DNA from: JBCCGG01 sp039029395
GTDB taxonomy: Bacteria; Pseudomonadota; Alphaproteobacteria; Kiloniellales; JAKSDN01
DNA length: 64,000 bases
Direction of reading: 5' to 3'
Assembly (NCBI GenBank): GCA_039029395.1
Contig: JBCCGG010000018.1
Coordinates: 36,977-100,976, forward strand
Notes under the pieces: generated by a model
Told to the model about the DNA's origin: nothing
The model's input: only the letters and a program-made list of their open reading frames with translations
Databases searched by the model: none
Program-made: the position numbers and the translations under genes
Shown: positions 1 to 9,179 of the stretch, piece after piece
How the letters are laid out: each line of letters starts with the position of its first letter
Numbering within the stretch: the first letter of the stretch is position 1

Positions 1-272
1 TCCGGGACGACGGCCGCCCAGCCGAGAGGACTCCACGCCCCGAGGGACGGCGGTTCTAGGGAAGTTTTCGATCGAGACCGAGGATCACGATTGGTCGACA
101 TATTTGGTATCTCCGAGATGTTTGGCACTCGAGGAATAGGAAATTCAACGGACGCCTATGAGAATTTGTCTAAAGTGCTCGAGCAGCGCGGATGAGGTGA
201 GCTTAGGGCGGCACCGTGAAACACCGGTGGTTTCAACCGTGAAAGTATCGTTAAATCGGAGGCTCCTTCGAC

Positions 273-2453
273 GTGATGTACGAACAGATGGACGGCCTTG
301 TGAGCGAAAAACCACCAGCAGCCATCCTGGAGATCTCGCTGTTTGGAGGGATTCTCCTGCGTCATGGCGCCGAACGGGTGATCGAGCTCAAGAGCCACAA
401 GGATCGCGCATTAGTGGGGTTCCTCGCCGTTTCCCCCGGCGTACCCTGTTCGCGCGACAAGCTTGCATCCCTGCTGTGGGGCGACAGCGGCAACAAGCAG
501 GCCCGCGATAGCTTGAAGCAAGCGCTCATGCGCCTGCGCCGCGCGCTGGGTGCGGTAAGCCCTATGCCGCTGATCACGAACCGCCAGTCGGTGACACTCG
601 ATCGCGATGCCGTGACGGTCGACGTTGGCACCTTTGAGCAGCTTTTGAGCGATGAGTCCTTTGAATCCAGCCGGCGCGCCACCGAGCTTTATCGCGGCGA
701 CCTGCTGGACGGGATCCAGGTGCGCGATTCGGCGTTCGAGGACTGGCTGCTGGTCGAGCGACAGCGGCTGCGCGACCTGGATGTCGAGGCATCCGCAAGA
801 GTGATGGCGCAGGCGCTGACAATGGGTCGCCGCGATTGCGCCGCCCTCGCCGCGCGTCGCCTTCTATCGAATGATCCTTTGCACGAAACCGCCTGCAGAA
901 CCCTGATGCAGCTCCACGCCGACCGCGGCGAAGGGACCCAAGCCTTGAAGCTGTTCGAGTCTTTGAGGGACAGATTGAGGCGGGAGCTTTCGGTGGCGCC
1001 GGAGCCCGACACCATCGCGTTGTACGACGCCATTCGCAAACAACGCACCGGCAGTCTTTCCCGGGAGGCCCCATCCACAAACCATGGCGGCGTCGAGGAG
1101 TTGCCCTTGGCGCGGGTCGAACCGGAAAAGCCTTCGATCGCCGTGCTGCCATTCGTCAACATGAGTGACGACGCCGAGCAGGAGTACTTTGCCGACGGTC
1201 TCTCGGAAGACATAACCACCGATCTCTCCAAGGTTTCCGGTCTTTTCGTCGCGGCGCGGAACAGCGTCTTTACCTTCAAGGGTATGGCCGTTCAGGTGCA
1301 GCAGGTGGCCCGCGAGCTGAATGTCAGCTACGTGCTCAAGGGAAGCGTCCGCAAGGCCGCCGACCGCGTCCGGATCACGGCGCAGTTGGTCGATGGCACG
1401 ACCGGCGACCATCTCTGGGCCAACCGCTATGACCGCCGTCTCAGCGACATCTTCGCGCTGCAAGACGAAATCGCCGAGCGCATCGTCGACGTGCTCAAGG
1501 TGAAGCTTCTGCCCGAGGAGCTGAAGTATATCGGCAGCCATTCGACGATCAACGTCGATGCCTATCAATACTATTTGAGGGGCCGCGCCTTTTATCTGCG
1601 TGGCATCGATAAGCACAGCCTGCGCATTGCGCGCGAGATGTTCGTCAAGGCAACCGAGATCGATCCAAGCTATGCGCTCGCCTACGCCTCTATGGCGATT
1701 TGCGAGTCCTATCTTTCCATGAGCGCCTCGATGAAGGACTCCAACGCGAGCTTCGAAAGCTGTTTGGCCAATAGCTTGCGGGCATTGGATCTTGACCCGA
1801 ACTTGGCCGAGGCCTATGCGGGCAAAGGCTTGGCGCTCTATGCCGCCGGTCGCTACGCCGATGCCGCCGCCGAGTTCAAGCAGGCGATCGATCTGGGACC
1901 GCACCTTTTTGAAGCCCATTTCTTCTACGCCCGCAACTGCCGCCTTCAAGGTTTTCGGGAGCAAGCGGCAGCGCTTTTTGAGCGCTCTTCTTCCTTGCGG
2001 CCCAATGACTTTCGGTCGCTCGGCCTCTATTCCGAGGAGTGCCAGGCGCTCGGCCGGCACGACGACTTCATGGCCGCCGCACGGCGTTGCTTGGCGCGTA
2101 TCGAAGCGGAGATCGAGACACACCCGGACAACGCGGGCGCTCTTGCCTTCGGCAGCGCCGTTTTGGTCGACCTGGGGCAGCGCGAAAAAGCGGAGGATTG
2201 GGCCGAACGCGCCCTGATGATCGGCCCGGACGATAGCCTGGTTCACTACAATGTCGCCCGAACCTATAGCTTACTCGGAGCGCTTGATCGGGCGCTCGGC
2301 CATCTGGAGCAATCCTACTGCTGTTCTCCGCTGTTTCAGCGCCGCTTGGCGATGTGGATGAGATATGACGAGGATCTGGACGAACTGCGGGCTCAGCCCA
2401 GGTTCCGCTCGCTGGTTGAGCGCCTAAGGGTCGAGCTCGTCATCGAGTGGTGA
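273..2453 (+). CDS. BTAD-type transcriptional activator with TolB-like and TPR domains
   Basis: Predicted 726-residue cytoplasmic regulator. The N-terminus (about residues 18-110) reads as an OmpR/SARP-like winged helix, with the motif SRDKLASLLWGD and a following DSLKQALMRLRRALG helix. It continues into a bacterial transcriptional activation (BTAD) region to about 265. Residues about 285-420 carry the PSIAVLPFVNMS...YFADGLSEDI signature of the TolB-like N-terminal domain found in adenylate-cyclase-like and CadC-like regulators. The rest is a string of TPR repeats (for example LDLDPNLAEAYAGKGLALYA). No membrane segment is visible. The start is GTG at 273 (ATG at 276 is equally possible), after GGAGG at 258-262. 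Target genes are unknown, and the next gene is transcribed the other way. Confidence 0.8.
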   Translation: MMYEQMDGLVSEKPPAAILEISLFGGILLRHGAERVIELKSHKDRALVGFLAVSPGVPCSRDKLASLLWGDSGNKQARDSLKQALMRLRRALGAVSPMPLITNRQSVTLDRDAVTVDVGTFEQLLSDESFESSRRATELYRGDLLDGIQVRDSAFEDWLLVERQRLRDLDVEASARVMAQALTMGRRDCAALAARRLLSNDPLHETACRTLMQLHADRGEGTQALKLFESLRDRLRRELSVAPEPDTIALYDAIRKQRTGSLSREAPSTNHGGVEELPLARVEPEKPSIAVLPFVNMSDDAEQEYFADGLSEDITTDLSKVSGLFVAARNSVFTFKGMAVQVQQVARELNVSYVLKGSVRKAADRVRITAQLVDGTTGDHLWANRYDRRLSDIFALQDEIAERIVDVLKVKLLPEELKYIGSHSTINVDAYQYYLRGRAFYLRGIDKHSLRIAREMFVKATEIDPSYALAYASMAICESYLSMSASMKDSNASFESCLANSLRALDLDPNLAEAYAGKGLALYAAGRYADAAAEFKQAIDLGPHLFEAHFFYARNCRLQGFREQAAALFERSSSLRPNDFRSLGLYSEECQALGRHDDFMAAARRCLARIEAEIETHPDNAGALAFGSAVLVDLGQREKAEDWAERALMIGPDDSLVHYNVARTYSLLGALDRALGHLEQSYCCSPLFQRRLAMWMRYDEDLDELRAQPRFRSLVERLRVELVIEW

Positions 2454-2641
2454 CGAAGAGGGCATCTCCATAGGCACATGTTCCTCAGCGGCGGTGCGCG
2501 GGACGGCGACGATCCTATCCGACAGCTAGAGCCGAACTCGATCCTTCACGGCTTTGTGAGGCGGGAGAAAAAGGGTGGATCGAAGGACCGACCGGATAGA
2601 CGATGGTCGCAGCGTCGCCGGCGAAGCGGCGCAGGCGTACG

Positions 2642-3265
2642 TTACGGCTGCTGCTTCATCTCCGTGTTGATCCGCACCGTTATCTTGTCGGTCGGTCCGG
2701 AGGGAAAAGCGCCGACGCCGAACTCCAGGTGATTGATATCCGTCTCGGCGGCAAAGGCGATCCAGTTGCCCTTGTAGTGGTCGATGTATTGGCCGACCGG
2801 GTGTTCGCCTCTGTGGGTTAGGGTGACGTGCAATGTGGTTGGCTTGGTGACACCATGAATGGTGAGGTTACCCGTTACATCGGCGGTCGTGTCGCCGGTT
2901 CGCTTCACGCTGGTGCTTTCGAAGGTCGCTGTCGGGTACTTCTCCACGTCGAAAAAATCGCTGCTTTTCAGATGCTTGTCCAGCGCCGGAACCCCGGTGA
3001 AGAGACTGTCCGTGTCGATGGTGACGTTGATCGTAGAGTTTTCGACGTCATCCGGATCGAGCACAAGCGTGCCGTCGGCCTTCCCGAACTCGCCGTGCTG
3101 CATCGAAACACCGGCGTGGCTCCAGGCGAAACCGATCTCGGTGTGCCCCTGATCGAACTTGTAGGTGTCGGCGGCCTGCACACTTCCGGCCAGGACCGAA
3201 GTCATGAAAAAGGCGAATGCCCCAAGAACGTATTGCGATTTCGGTCGGTGGTTGTGAAGCGTCAC
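2642..3265 (-). CDS. YceI family periplasmic protein
   Basis: A 207-residue secreted protein of the YceI lipocalin-like family, which binds polyisoprenoid-type lipids in the periplasm. The first 31 residues form a signal peptide ending in VQA, with likely cleavage before ADTYKFD. The mature part opens with the family pattern YKFDQGHTEIGFAWSHAG and contains DVEKYPTATFES and GNLTIHGVTKP, both typical of YceI. Length is normal for the family. The gene is divergent from the AraC-type regulator at 3406, with about 140 bases between the starts, so that regulator is a candidate controller. The physiological ligand cannot be read from the sequence. Confidence 0.88.
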   Translation of the reverse strand: MTLHNHRPKSQYVLGAFAFFMTSVLAGSVQAADTYKFDQGHTEIGFAWSHAGVSMQHGEFGKADGTLVLDPDDVENSTINVTIDTDSLFTGVPALDKHLKSSDFFDVEKYPTATFESTSVKRTGDTTADVTGNLTIHGVTKPTTLHVTLTHRGEHPVGQYIDHYKGNWIAFAAETDINHLEFGVGAFPSGPTDKITVRINTEMKQQP

Positions 3266-3405
3266 GAGGTCTCTCCCACTTCAGTTGGAATCACGCGTTC
3301 CCCACGGCGATCACGCCGGATGAACCGTGCTCGGAATCTACTGAGGCGCCAAGCATCGAGCTTGACAAATATTGCTATCTTCGCTGCGCTCGCCCCGCGG
3401 AGCGC

Positions 3406-4314
3406 ATGACGATGGCGATGGCCGGGCAACGACATCGAATGAACCGTGCGATGAACTATGCACGCGCCAATGTCGGGGAGGATTTGGACCTTCATCGATT
3501 GGCGGACATCGCCTGTTTGTCCAAGTACCACTTCCTGCGTGCGTTCCGGGACCACTTTCACGAAACGCCGATCCAGTTTTTGCAACGCATTCGCCTCGAA
3601 CATGCCGCCAGCCAGCTCGTCTACTATCCGGAAGCGCGGATCACGGATGTCGCCTTGGACAGCGGGTTCCGGTCAACGGAGTATTTTTCCCGCGCCTTTC
3701 GGTCCCGATTCGGCGTCGCGCCCCGGTCCTTCAAGGCTTCCAACAGATGGTGCTTCGACACCTTCAGGCGGGCCAACCCGCTCAAGCATGAGGTCTACAT
3801 TCCGCCCGCCCGCCTGCGCCAATCGGATATCAAGACCTTTAGGGTCCGCACCGAATACCGGCCGGCGCAGCGCATCGCCTACATCCGACACCTGGGGCCC
3901 TTCGGCGACGTTGGCGACAGCATCACCAGGACGTTCGACGCGCTTCAACGTTGGGCCCGGCAGCGCGGACTTCCGCTGCGCGATGCGTCCTACATCGGCG
4001 TTTGCTCCGGCAACGTCAACATCACGCCGGCGCACCTTTGTTTGTACGATGCCGGCCTCTTTGTGCGGGACGATATCGGGGAAGACGAAACCGTCAGCGT
4101 TCGCGTCATTCCGGAGGGTTGGTACGCGACACTCCACGTGCAATGCCCACCCGAGGCGCTGAACAGCAGATGGCAATGGCTGACCGCGACATGGTTGCCC
4201 GCTAGCGGTTGGAGAATGGCCTTCCGCCCCTGCTATGAACTGTTCCGCTTGGAGGAGGGCCAAAGAGTCCGATCCGAGTTCGGGGCGCGGCTATGCCTGG
4301 CGGTCACCAGATAG
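3406..4314 (+). CDS. AraC family regulator with C-terminal GyrI-like effector domain
   Basis: A 302-residue transcription regulator. Residues about 8-110 hold two helix-turn-helix motifs of the AraC class (LADIACLSKYHFLRAFRDHF, then ITDVALDSGFRSTEYFSRAF). The second half, from about residue 140, begins TEYRPAQRIAYIRHLGPFG, the start of a GyrI-like (small-molecule binding) domain. The open frame extends upstream to 3217 into the yceI signal-peptide region. I chose ATG 3406 because AraC proteins of this layout begin just before the first helix and upstream starts would overlap yceI. It is divergent from yceI and convergent with the histidine kinase. The inducer is unknown. Confidence 0.82.
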   Translation: MTMAMAGQRHRMNRAMNYARANVGEDLDLHRLADIACLSKYHFLRAFRDHFHETPIQFLQRIRLEHAASQLVYYPEARITDVALDSGFRSTEYFSRAFRSRFGVAPRSFKASNRWCFDTFRRANPLKHEVYIPPARLRQSDIKTFRVRTEYRPAQRIAYIRHLGPFGDVGDSITRTFDALQRWARQRGLPLRDASYIGVCSGNVNITPAHLCLYDAGLFVRDDIGEDETVSVRVIPEGWYATLHVQCPPEALNSRWQWLTATWLPASGWRMAFRPCYELFRLEEGQRVRSEFGARLCLAVTR

Positions 4315-4329
4315 GTGGCGCAACCCGCT

Positions 4330-6021
4330 TCACGTCGGCTCCTCGGCGTTTTGCGCCGGAGCCTCCACGACCAAAGGCAGGCGCACGGTGAAGGTCGAGC
4401 CGACTCCTGGCTCGCTGGTCAGATCGATCTCGCCGCCCATCATCTGGCAAAGCCGCCGGCTGATCGTTAGGCCCAGACCCGTGCCGCCGTATTGCCTGAC
4501 TTGCGTGCCTTCTGCCTGAGTGAAGGCCTCGAAGACTTTCTCGCACTGCTCTGGGGTCATGCCGATTCCGGTATCGGACACCATGAGATGGAGCCAATCG
4601 GCACCGCCGATCCGGCTGCGCCCGGCTTCCAGGGTGACCTCGCCGCCTTCGGTGAACTTGCAAGCGTTGCTCAGCAGATTGAGGACGACCTGGCGCACCC
4701 TGGTCTTGTCGGCATACATGAGACCCAGATCCTCCGCGCAGCGGATCTCCAGTCGGTTGCCGTTGCGCTTGGCCAGGGGCTGCACGGCGGCCGCGGTCTC
4801 CTCCAACAAGGCGGCGGTGTCGTAGCTCTCGAGAAAAAGGTCGTACTTTCCGGCCTCGATTTTGGAGAGATCCAGCAGCTGGTTGATGAGCTCGAGGAGG
4901 TGCTCGGAGCTGATCAGGATCTTCTCCAGGTTCTCGTACTGCTTGTCCGAGATGGCGGGTTTGGTTTGGCGCATGACCAAGCGGGTGAAGCCGACGATGG
5001 CGTTCATCGGCGTGCGCAACTCGTGGCTCATGTTGGCCAGGAAGTGGCTCTTGGCCTCGGTCGCGCCGAGCGCTTCTTCCCGGGCCTCGACCAGCCGCTC
5101 CTGCGCCTGCACCCGCTCGAACACCCGGCCGAGCTGGCGGCAGATCTGGGTCATGGCCTGCAGCAGGGGATCGGTGAGCTGGCCCGGCTCGCCGGAGAAG
5201 AACTCGAGCACCGCGACAACCCGGTCGCCGGCCTGGACGGGAAAAGCATAGGCGCCCCTGACGCCGGCCCCGGCCGCCAGCGCGCCCTTGGGGAAGCCCG
5301 GGTCCTGCGAGACATCGTCGATCCAAGCCGCCCGTCCGCTGGCCAGGACACGCCCGAGCAAGCCGGACTCGGCGGCCGACGGGGCGCCTTCGATGGCCTC
5401 CCGCAGGGCCTCGAAGCCTTGGCTGTCGTCCAGATGCCAAATGCCGCTGGGCACCAGCTGGCGGGCCGTTTCGTTGAGCTGGTAGACATGCCCGGCCGGC
5501 CAGCGGGTGTGGGCGCAGACCCGGTCGAGCGCGATGCGCATGGCCTCCTCGGCGCTGGTGGCCTCGTTGGCGGCGCGGGTGATGACCTCGATCAGCAGCA
5601 GGCGCTCGGCCCGGTCCTTCTCGCGCTCGATCTCGCGGGTGTTGCGCTCGACCATGGCCGAGTAGGACTCGATCATCGATTCCAGCTCGCGCATGCGGGT
5701 GATGTTCTGGCACTCGGCCACCAGCAGCGCCTCATCGTTTGAGGTCGCGCGGCTGAGCGCCAGGGCGATCACCAGCGTGCGCCGCTTGGGTTTGATCGAC
5801 AGCTCCACCGAGTGCGAGCGGCCGGCGGCCAGATCGGCCCGCATGGCTTCCAGGTCGACGCCGGGAAAGACCGTGGCCAGGGTGGAGTCGGGCGCGGGAA
5901 CGCCGAACCAGCTGGAGAACTTCTCGTTGCTGAAGCGAAATCTCAGGTCCTCTTCACCGAGAATCGCGATGCCGACCCCGATGGCGCGGAGCAGTTGCTC
6001 GTTGATCGCCGCGATGTTCAT
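4330..6021 (-). CDS. PAS-GAF sensor histidine kinase without receiver domain
   Basis: A 563-residue sensor kinase with no membrane segment, so probably cytoplasmic. Residues 1-110 look like a PAS domain (GVGIAILGEEDLRFRFSN). A helical linker (about 110-140) leads to a GAF domain (about 140-305). The HisKA box FLANMSHELRTPMNAI places the phospho-accepting histidine at residue 333. The ATPase domain shows N box NLLSNACKFTEGG and G boxes DTGIGM and YGGTGLGL. No response regulator gene is adjacent. The start overlaps the stop of the upstream globin gene by four bases (ATGA, 6018-6021), which implies translational coupling. The signal is therefore plausibly oxygen, NO or redox related, but this is inference. 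Confidence 0.88.
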   Translation of the reverse strand: MNIAAINEQLLRAIGVGIAILGEEDLRFRFSNEKFSSWFGVPAPDSTLATVFPGVDLEAMRADLAAGRSHSVELSIKPKRRTLVIALALSRATSNDEALLVAECQNITRMRELESMIESYSAMVERNTREIEREKDRAERLLLIEVITRAANEATSAEEAMRIALDRVCAHTRWPAGHVYQLNETARQLVPSGIWHLDDSQGFEALREAIEGAPSAAESGLLGRVLASGRAAWIDDVSQDPGFPKGALAAGAGVRGAYAFPVQAGDRVVAVLEFFSGEPGQLTDPLLQAMTQICRQLGRVFERVQAQERLVEAREEALGATEAKSHFLANMSHELRTPMNAIVGFTRLVMRQTKPAISDKQYENLEKILISSEHLLELINQLLDLSKIEAGKYDLFLESYDTAALLEETAAAVQPLAKRNGNRLEIRCAEDLGLMYADKTRVRQVVLNLLSNACKFTEGGEVTLEAGRSRIGGADWLHLMVSDTGIGMTPEQCEKVFEAFTQAEGTQVRQYGGTGLGLTISRRLCQMMGGEIDLTSEPGVGSTFTVRLPLVVEAPAQNAEEPT

Positions 6022-6386
6022 CCGGCGTCTCGGTCCACGATACAGCTTCGGCGCGCTTCGATCTCGCTCAGCACCGCGTTCCGGTCCGCGGCCTCGAAGC
6101 CGAATTCGTCGAGCGTCTCGGCAAGCAGCTCGATCATCTCGTCCATGTCCGGGTCGGAAATGCCAAGCGGCGCGTGAATCACCTTGAGGTGCTCGTTCGA
6201 GTAGGAGGCCGGGCCGCCGAGCAGCGACGACATGAACTTGGTCTGATGGTCCACGACCTTCTTCAGGTCGATGTCCTCGAAGTAATCGCCGATCTGATCG
6301 GAATCCATCACCTTGTCGTAGAACGACAAGACGACCCGGCTGACCACGGCGAATCCGCCGTATTTCTGAAAAAGCGAGTCCGACAT
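6018..6386 (-). CDS. Group I truncated hemoglobin
   Basis: A 122-residue heme protein of the truncated (2-over-2) globin family, group I (GlbN-like). It opens SLFQKYGGFAVVSRVVLSFY and contains the KFMSSLLGGP segment before the E-F region. His71, in VIHAPLGI, is at the position of the proximal heme ligand. Such globins bind O2 or NO. The start chosen (MSDSLF) gives normal family length; an in-frame start 18 codons upstream would add a non-homologous arginine-rich leader. It overlaps the histidine kinase by four bases, so the two are probably co-translated and may form one gas-responsive unit. Confidence 0.87.
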   Translation of the reverse strand: MSDSLFQKYGGFAVVSRVVLSFYDKVMDSDQIGDYFEDIDLKKVVDHQTKFMSSLLGGPASYSNEHLKVIHAPLGISDPDMDEMIELLAETLDEFGFEAADRNAVLSEIEARRSCIVDRDAG

Positions 6387-6818
6387 CCTAGTCCGTCCGC
6401 GGCGGCAAGCTATTGCACTGTCATAGGACCTAATCTGCAAGTCCAGTCGAGACGGCCATGAGGCGATTTCCTCCGCCCGACCCTTCGCGTCTGGCTTCTA
6501 TCACGCTTGCCCGCCGATGTCGGCAGCTAATGCCACAAGCCTCCATTGTCCCCCTCCGGTCGGCCACTACTTGGTCCGGCCCTCCAACCAAGGCAAGTCT
6601 AGCGTCGTCGCGGAGTCGAGTCTATCTCCGCCCAGAGGCTTGCCGGGCGCAACGGCTTCCATAGCCCCGGCCCTTGATACAACTGAAACACAAAAGCCGC
6701 GCCACGGAAGTCAAGCTGAAACAGTGCCTTCCTAGGTCAATGGGCAACCAACACCAGGCCGGTCCAAGACGGGACCGGCGACCGGTACCCTTTGACACCC
6801 CGAACGGGAGGGCAAGCT
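6387..6818. other. Non-coding stretch between globin and secreted beta-helix gene
   Basis: 432 bases hold the divergent upstream regions of the globin operon (minus strand) and the beta-helix gene (plus strand). Short open frames exist on the plus strand but have no family resemblance, no ribosome binding site and arginine/proline-rich shadow composition. I see no tRNA, repeat or convincing promoter pair. GGGAGGG at 6807-6813 is the ribosome binding site of the next gene. Confidence 0.5.
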
Positions 6819-7796
6819 ATGTACAAGCTCAGCAGACCCCTACAGGAGACCCTCGCGGCGCCCGCGCTGCTCGCGGCCGCCTTTCTCTACAGCGGTCCGG
6901 CCGGGGCCGCGCCCCCGGCAACCGATCTCGATTGCACGAAGTGCGTCGAGTCGGCGGAGCTTCTGCCTGGCATCATCGGCCCCCGTGAGCTGGCCGATGA
7001 CGCCGTCTTCGTCACCACAGTTCTGGTGCGCGCGGACGGCACGCCCGAGGATAACTGCAATGCCCTGCTCGACGCCTTGGTGGACACCTCCATCGCGACA
7101 GAAACGGACCCTTACCTGATCAAGCTGGAGCCGGGCATCTACAACTGCCCCTTCCCCCTGTTGGTGGAGATGAACTCCTACGTGGATATCGAAGGGTCCG
7201 GCCAGAACACCACGATCATCCGAGGCCACCGGGATCCGGTCGTCGAGATGGCGGCCCACTCGGAGCTCCGCCAGGTCACCGTCGATGCCCATGGACTCTT
7301 CCCGGAGGGCGTCGAGATGCGCTACACCGACACGCGCCTGGCTGACGTGACGGTGATCGCCAATATCGGAAAGCCGGGCTCCATACCCCTTGGCGTGCAG
7401 ATCGGATCGGCCGTCCCGAACCCGAACCAGCCCGCGGAGATCGATCTTGACCACGTGACGGTCAGGGCCGGCTTGGACGGCAAGCTGGACCCCTTCAACC
7501 CGTCCTACGGCACGGCCATCAAGGTCGGCGGCCTGGTGATCGTGCACATGACCGACGTGCACGCGAAGGCCGCCAATTCGGCTCTTGGTTTGGTTTCACT
7601 GAACAGCGCCAGGGTCGTCGCCACTGGCTCGGTCTTCCAGGGCGCCGGCGTGAGCATGTGGGTCGAGACCACCAACACGGCGGTGATGGTCTCCAGCCAG
7701 CTGATCGGCCCCCTGGGCATCATCTCCGGCGTGGCCCGCTGCATCTCCAGCTACAACTTCCTTTACAACGACCTCAATCCCGATTGCACGCCCTAA
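6819..7796 (+). CDS. Secreted right-handed beta-helix (pectin-lyase-like) protein
   Basis: A 325-residue protein with an N-terminal signal peptide (hydrophobic core ALLAAAFLY, Ala-rich cleavage zone near residue 30). The mature part follows the pattern of parallel beta-helix proteins: LEPGIYNCPFPLLVEMNSYV, then an IEGSGQNTTIIRGH turn, then successive short strands with ALGLVSLNSARVVATGS near the C-terminus. Several cysteines (DCTKC, NCN, YNCP, and a C-terminal CISS and DC pair) suggest disulfides outside the cytoplasm. No catalytic motif is recognisable, so it is named by fold only. ATG 6819 is chosen for the GGGAGGG just upstream; an upstream in-frame ATG at 6792 lacks one. Confidence 0.6.
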   Translation: MYKLSRPLQETLAAPALLAAAFLYSGPAGAAPPATDLDCTKCVESAELLPGIIGPRELADDAVFVTTVLVRADGTPEDNCNALLDALVDTSIATETDPYLIKLEPGIYNCPFPLLVEMNSYVDIEGSGQNTTIIRGHRDPVVEMAAHSELRQVTVDAHGLFPEGVEMRYTDTRLADVTVIANIGKPGSIPLGVQIGSAVPNPNQPAEIDLDHVTVRAGLDGKLDPFNPSYGTAIKVGGLVIVHMTDVHAKAANSALGLVSLNSARVVATGSVFQGAGVSMWVETTNTAVMVSSQLIGPLGIISGVARCISSYNFLYNDLNPDCTP

Positions 7797-7827
7797 GGCC
7801 CACGATCGAGCCTTCGGTCTCCAAATG

Positions 7828-7860
7828 GCGCGCGGGAGCAGCGGATGTTGCTCCCGCGTG
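7828..7860 (+). terminator. Hairpin after the beta-helix gene, possible terminator
   Basis: CGCGGGAGCA (7831-7840) pairs perfectly with TGCTCCCGCG (7849-7858) across an 8-base loop, and wobble pairs extend the stem. The sequence after the stem (GTGTGTCTCTG) is only mildly T-rich, so termination may be weak. It lies 34 bases after the stop at 7796. Confidence 0.5.
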
Positions 7861-7913
7861 TGTGTCTCTGTGCTGAATCCGGGAAATTTTGGGGCCAACC
7901 CCCAGTCTCGGCG

Positions 7914-8318
7914 CTAGTGATCTGTCCGTGCTTCGGGTTGTACGATTCGACCCGCTTCGACCATCATCGTGGTCACTTTGGGAAGCGCGCCGTCGGGAAT
8001 CTCGGAAGACGCGGGCTCGACGATCAGGGGGCCGGTGAACCAATCGGCCTCGACCTCCTCCAGGTCGTCGAACATTTCGGCAACCCCGGTGTATTGGCCG
8101 TCGCGCCAGGCGTAGAGCCCGATCAGCCACAAGGTATCGTCCCGGATCTCCCACTTTCCTACATAGCCGCGCTTGCAGGTCGGAGTCCGCTGGTCGAACA
8201 CGGATTTCGAGTCCAGCGTGCGAAGCCAGGGCAACAGTGGCGTTGTGTAGAGGGTGTGTAGTACACCCTTGATGTAGAGTATCTCGGGAAGCTGCTCCAG
8301 CTCGGCTTGGCGCTTCAT
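7914..8318 (-). CDS. Hypothetical protein (134 aa)
   Basis: A 134-residue soluble protein with no family I recognise. It has a lysine-poor, aspartate/glutamate-rich middle (MFDDLEEVEADWF) and several tryptophans (PWLRTL, KWEIRDDTLWLIGLYAWRDGQYTG), which suggest a compact beta-rich fold such as a lipocalin-like or small ligand-binding domain. That is a guess from pattern only. ATG 8318 is preferred because GGGGGAG lies six bases upstream; a TTG five codons further up would put that site inside the gene. It stands alone, convergent with the beta-helix gene. Confidence 0.5.
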   Translation of the reverse strand: MKRQAELEQLPEILYIKGVLHTLYTTPLLPWLRTLDSKSVFDQRTPTCKRGYVGKWEIRDDTLWLIGLYAWRDGQYTGVAEMFDDLEEVEADWFTGPLIVEPASSEIPDGALPKVTTMMVEAGRIVQPEARTDH

Positions 8319-8502
8319 GACATTCTCCCCCAAACGCGAAGGTCAGATTATCATCCGATTCCCGCGCCATCTAGGCAAGCCCGCCGATCGGCGCCTTGGG
8401 CCGACTTCACCGAGACTTGATGGCGCGCGTCTGGTCGGCCAGGGCCCATCTAGGTGCCGATGATCGGAGCCAGGGCAGGAGACGGGCTTCGCTGCAAAGG
8501 CT

Positions 8503-9153
8503 CTAAACTCGCAAATTCCTCACATGGGCTCGAAGAGCCGCGCGATTGACGTTGCTGAGCAACTCGGATTGGCTCTTTTTCCTTTGGGCGCAGATCTGTG
8601 TCAGCCAGTGGTGGAGCAGCCGCAGCCAAGGGTGGCGCAGAGAGATCGTTTCATTCGTTGCTTGATCTGCTGGAAACTCATCCACGATCCGCAAAACCGT
8701 GATCCACCCCTTGGTCACGGCGAGAATCTTTCTCAAGGCATCTGCAAAACAAAATTTGCCACGACACATTTGCCGCATTGTATCCATCCAGCTCAAAAGC
8801 GTCCTTGTCTGCCGCTCGAAGTCAAGCTCGTCGAAATCAATTGCCGTTATCGCCACATACTCATCTTGCTGTTCTTCCAGAGGTTGGCCAAACAGCGCCT
8901 TCCAATCCGCTCCCAGCGAGTGATTGGCCTGAACCCAGACCCGCGCACCTTCGAAGAAAACCTGCGCGCGCGCCCAGGGTCCGCCATCGCTCAGGACCGT
9001 CGCGCCGCAGCTGTCGACGGCGCTTCGAATTCTTTCGACACTCTCTTCGAAGGTTTGGTTGTCGATTTCTCCATTTCGATCCAGGGCCAGCTCCGCGAGC
9101 GCCGCCGCCTCGCAAAGGCCTTGCATTGCTGTTCTAAGATCCTGGCGACTCAT
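8503..9153 (-). CDS. Unknown protein, second gene of a two-gene unit
   Basis: A 216-residue protein without recognisable family. It is mainly alpha-helical by eye, opens SRQDLRTAMQGLCEAAALAE, and has an acidic middle (EEQQDEYVAITAIDFDELDFE) and a basic C-terminal tail (VNRAALRAHVRNLRV). It has five cysteines, two of them in MCRGKFC, but no classic metal motif. It begins 26 bases after the stop of the 9180-9875 gene, so the two are very likely one operon. Base composition here is noticeably less GC-rich than in the flanking acdS region, hinting at acquired DNA. Function not assigned. Confidence 0.5.
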   Translation of the reverse strand: MSRQDLRTAMQGLCEAAALAELALDRNGEIDNQTFEESVERIRSAVDSCGATVLSDGGPWARAQVFFEGARVWVQANHSLGADWKALFGQPLEEQQDEYVAITAIDFDELDFERQTRTLLSWMDTMRQMCRGKFCFADALRKILAVTKGWITVLRIVDEFPADQATNETISLRHPWLRLLHHWLTQICAQRKKSQSELLSNVNRAALRAHVRNLRV

Positions 9154-9179
9154 CGCTCAAGTCGTCCCCGTTCGGCGTT

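Noticed and set aside
1..272. A gene fragment at the left edge
   Set aside because: Frames here are short and overlap the leader of the BTAD regulator. No domain or codon pattern supports a gene.
8036..8043. Another GAACCAAT core
   Set aside because: It lies inside a coding region far from the B6 genes and lacks symmetry. An 8-base match is expected by chance in a window of this size.
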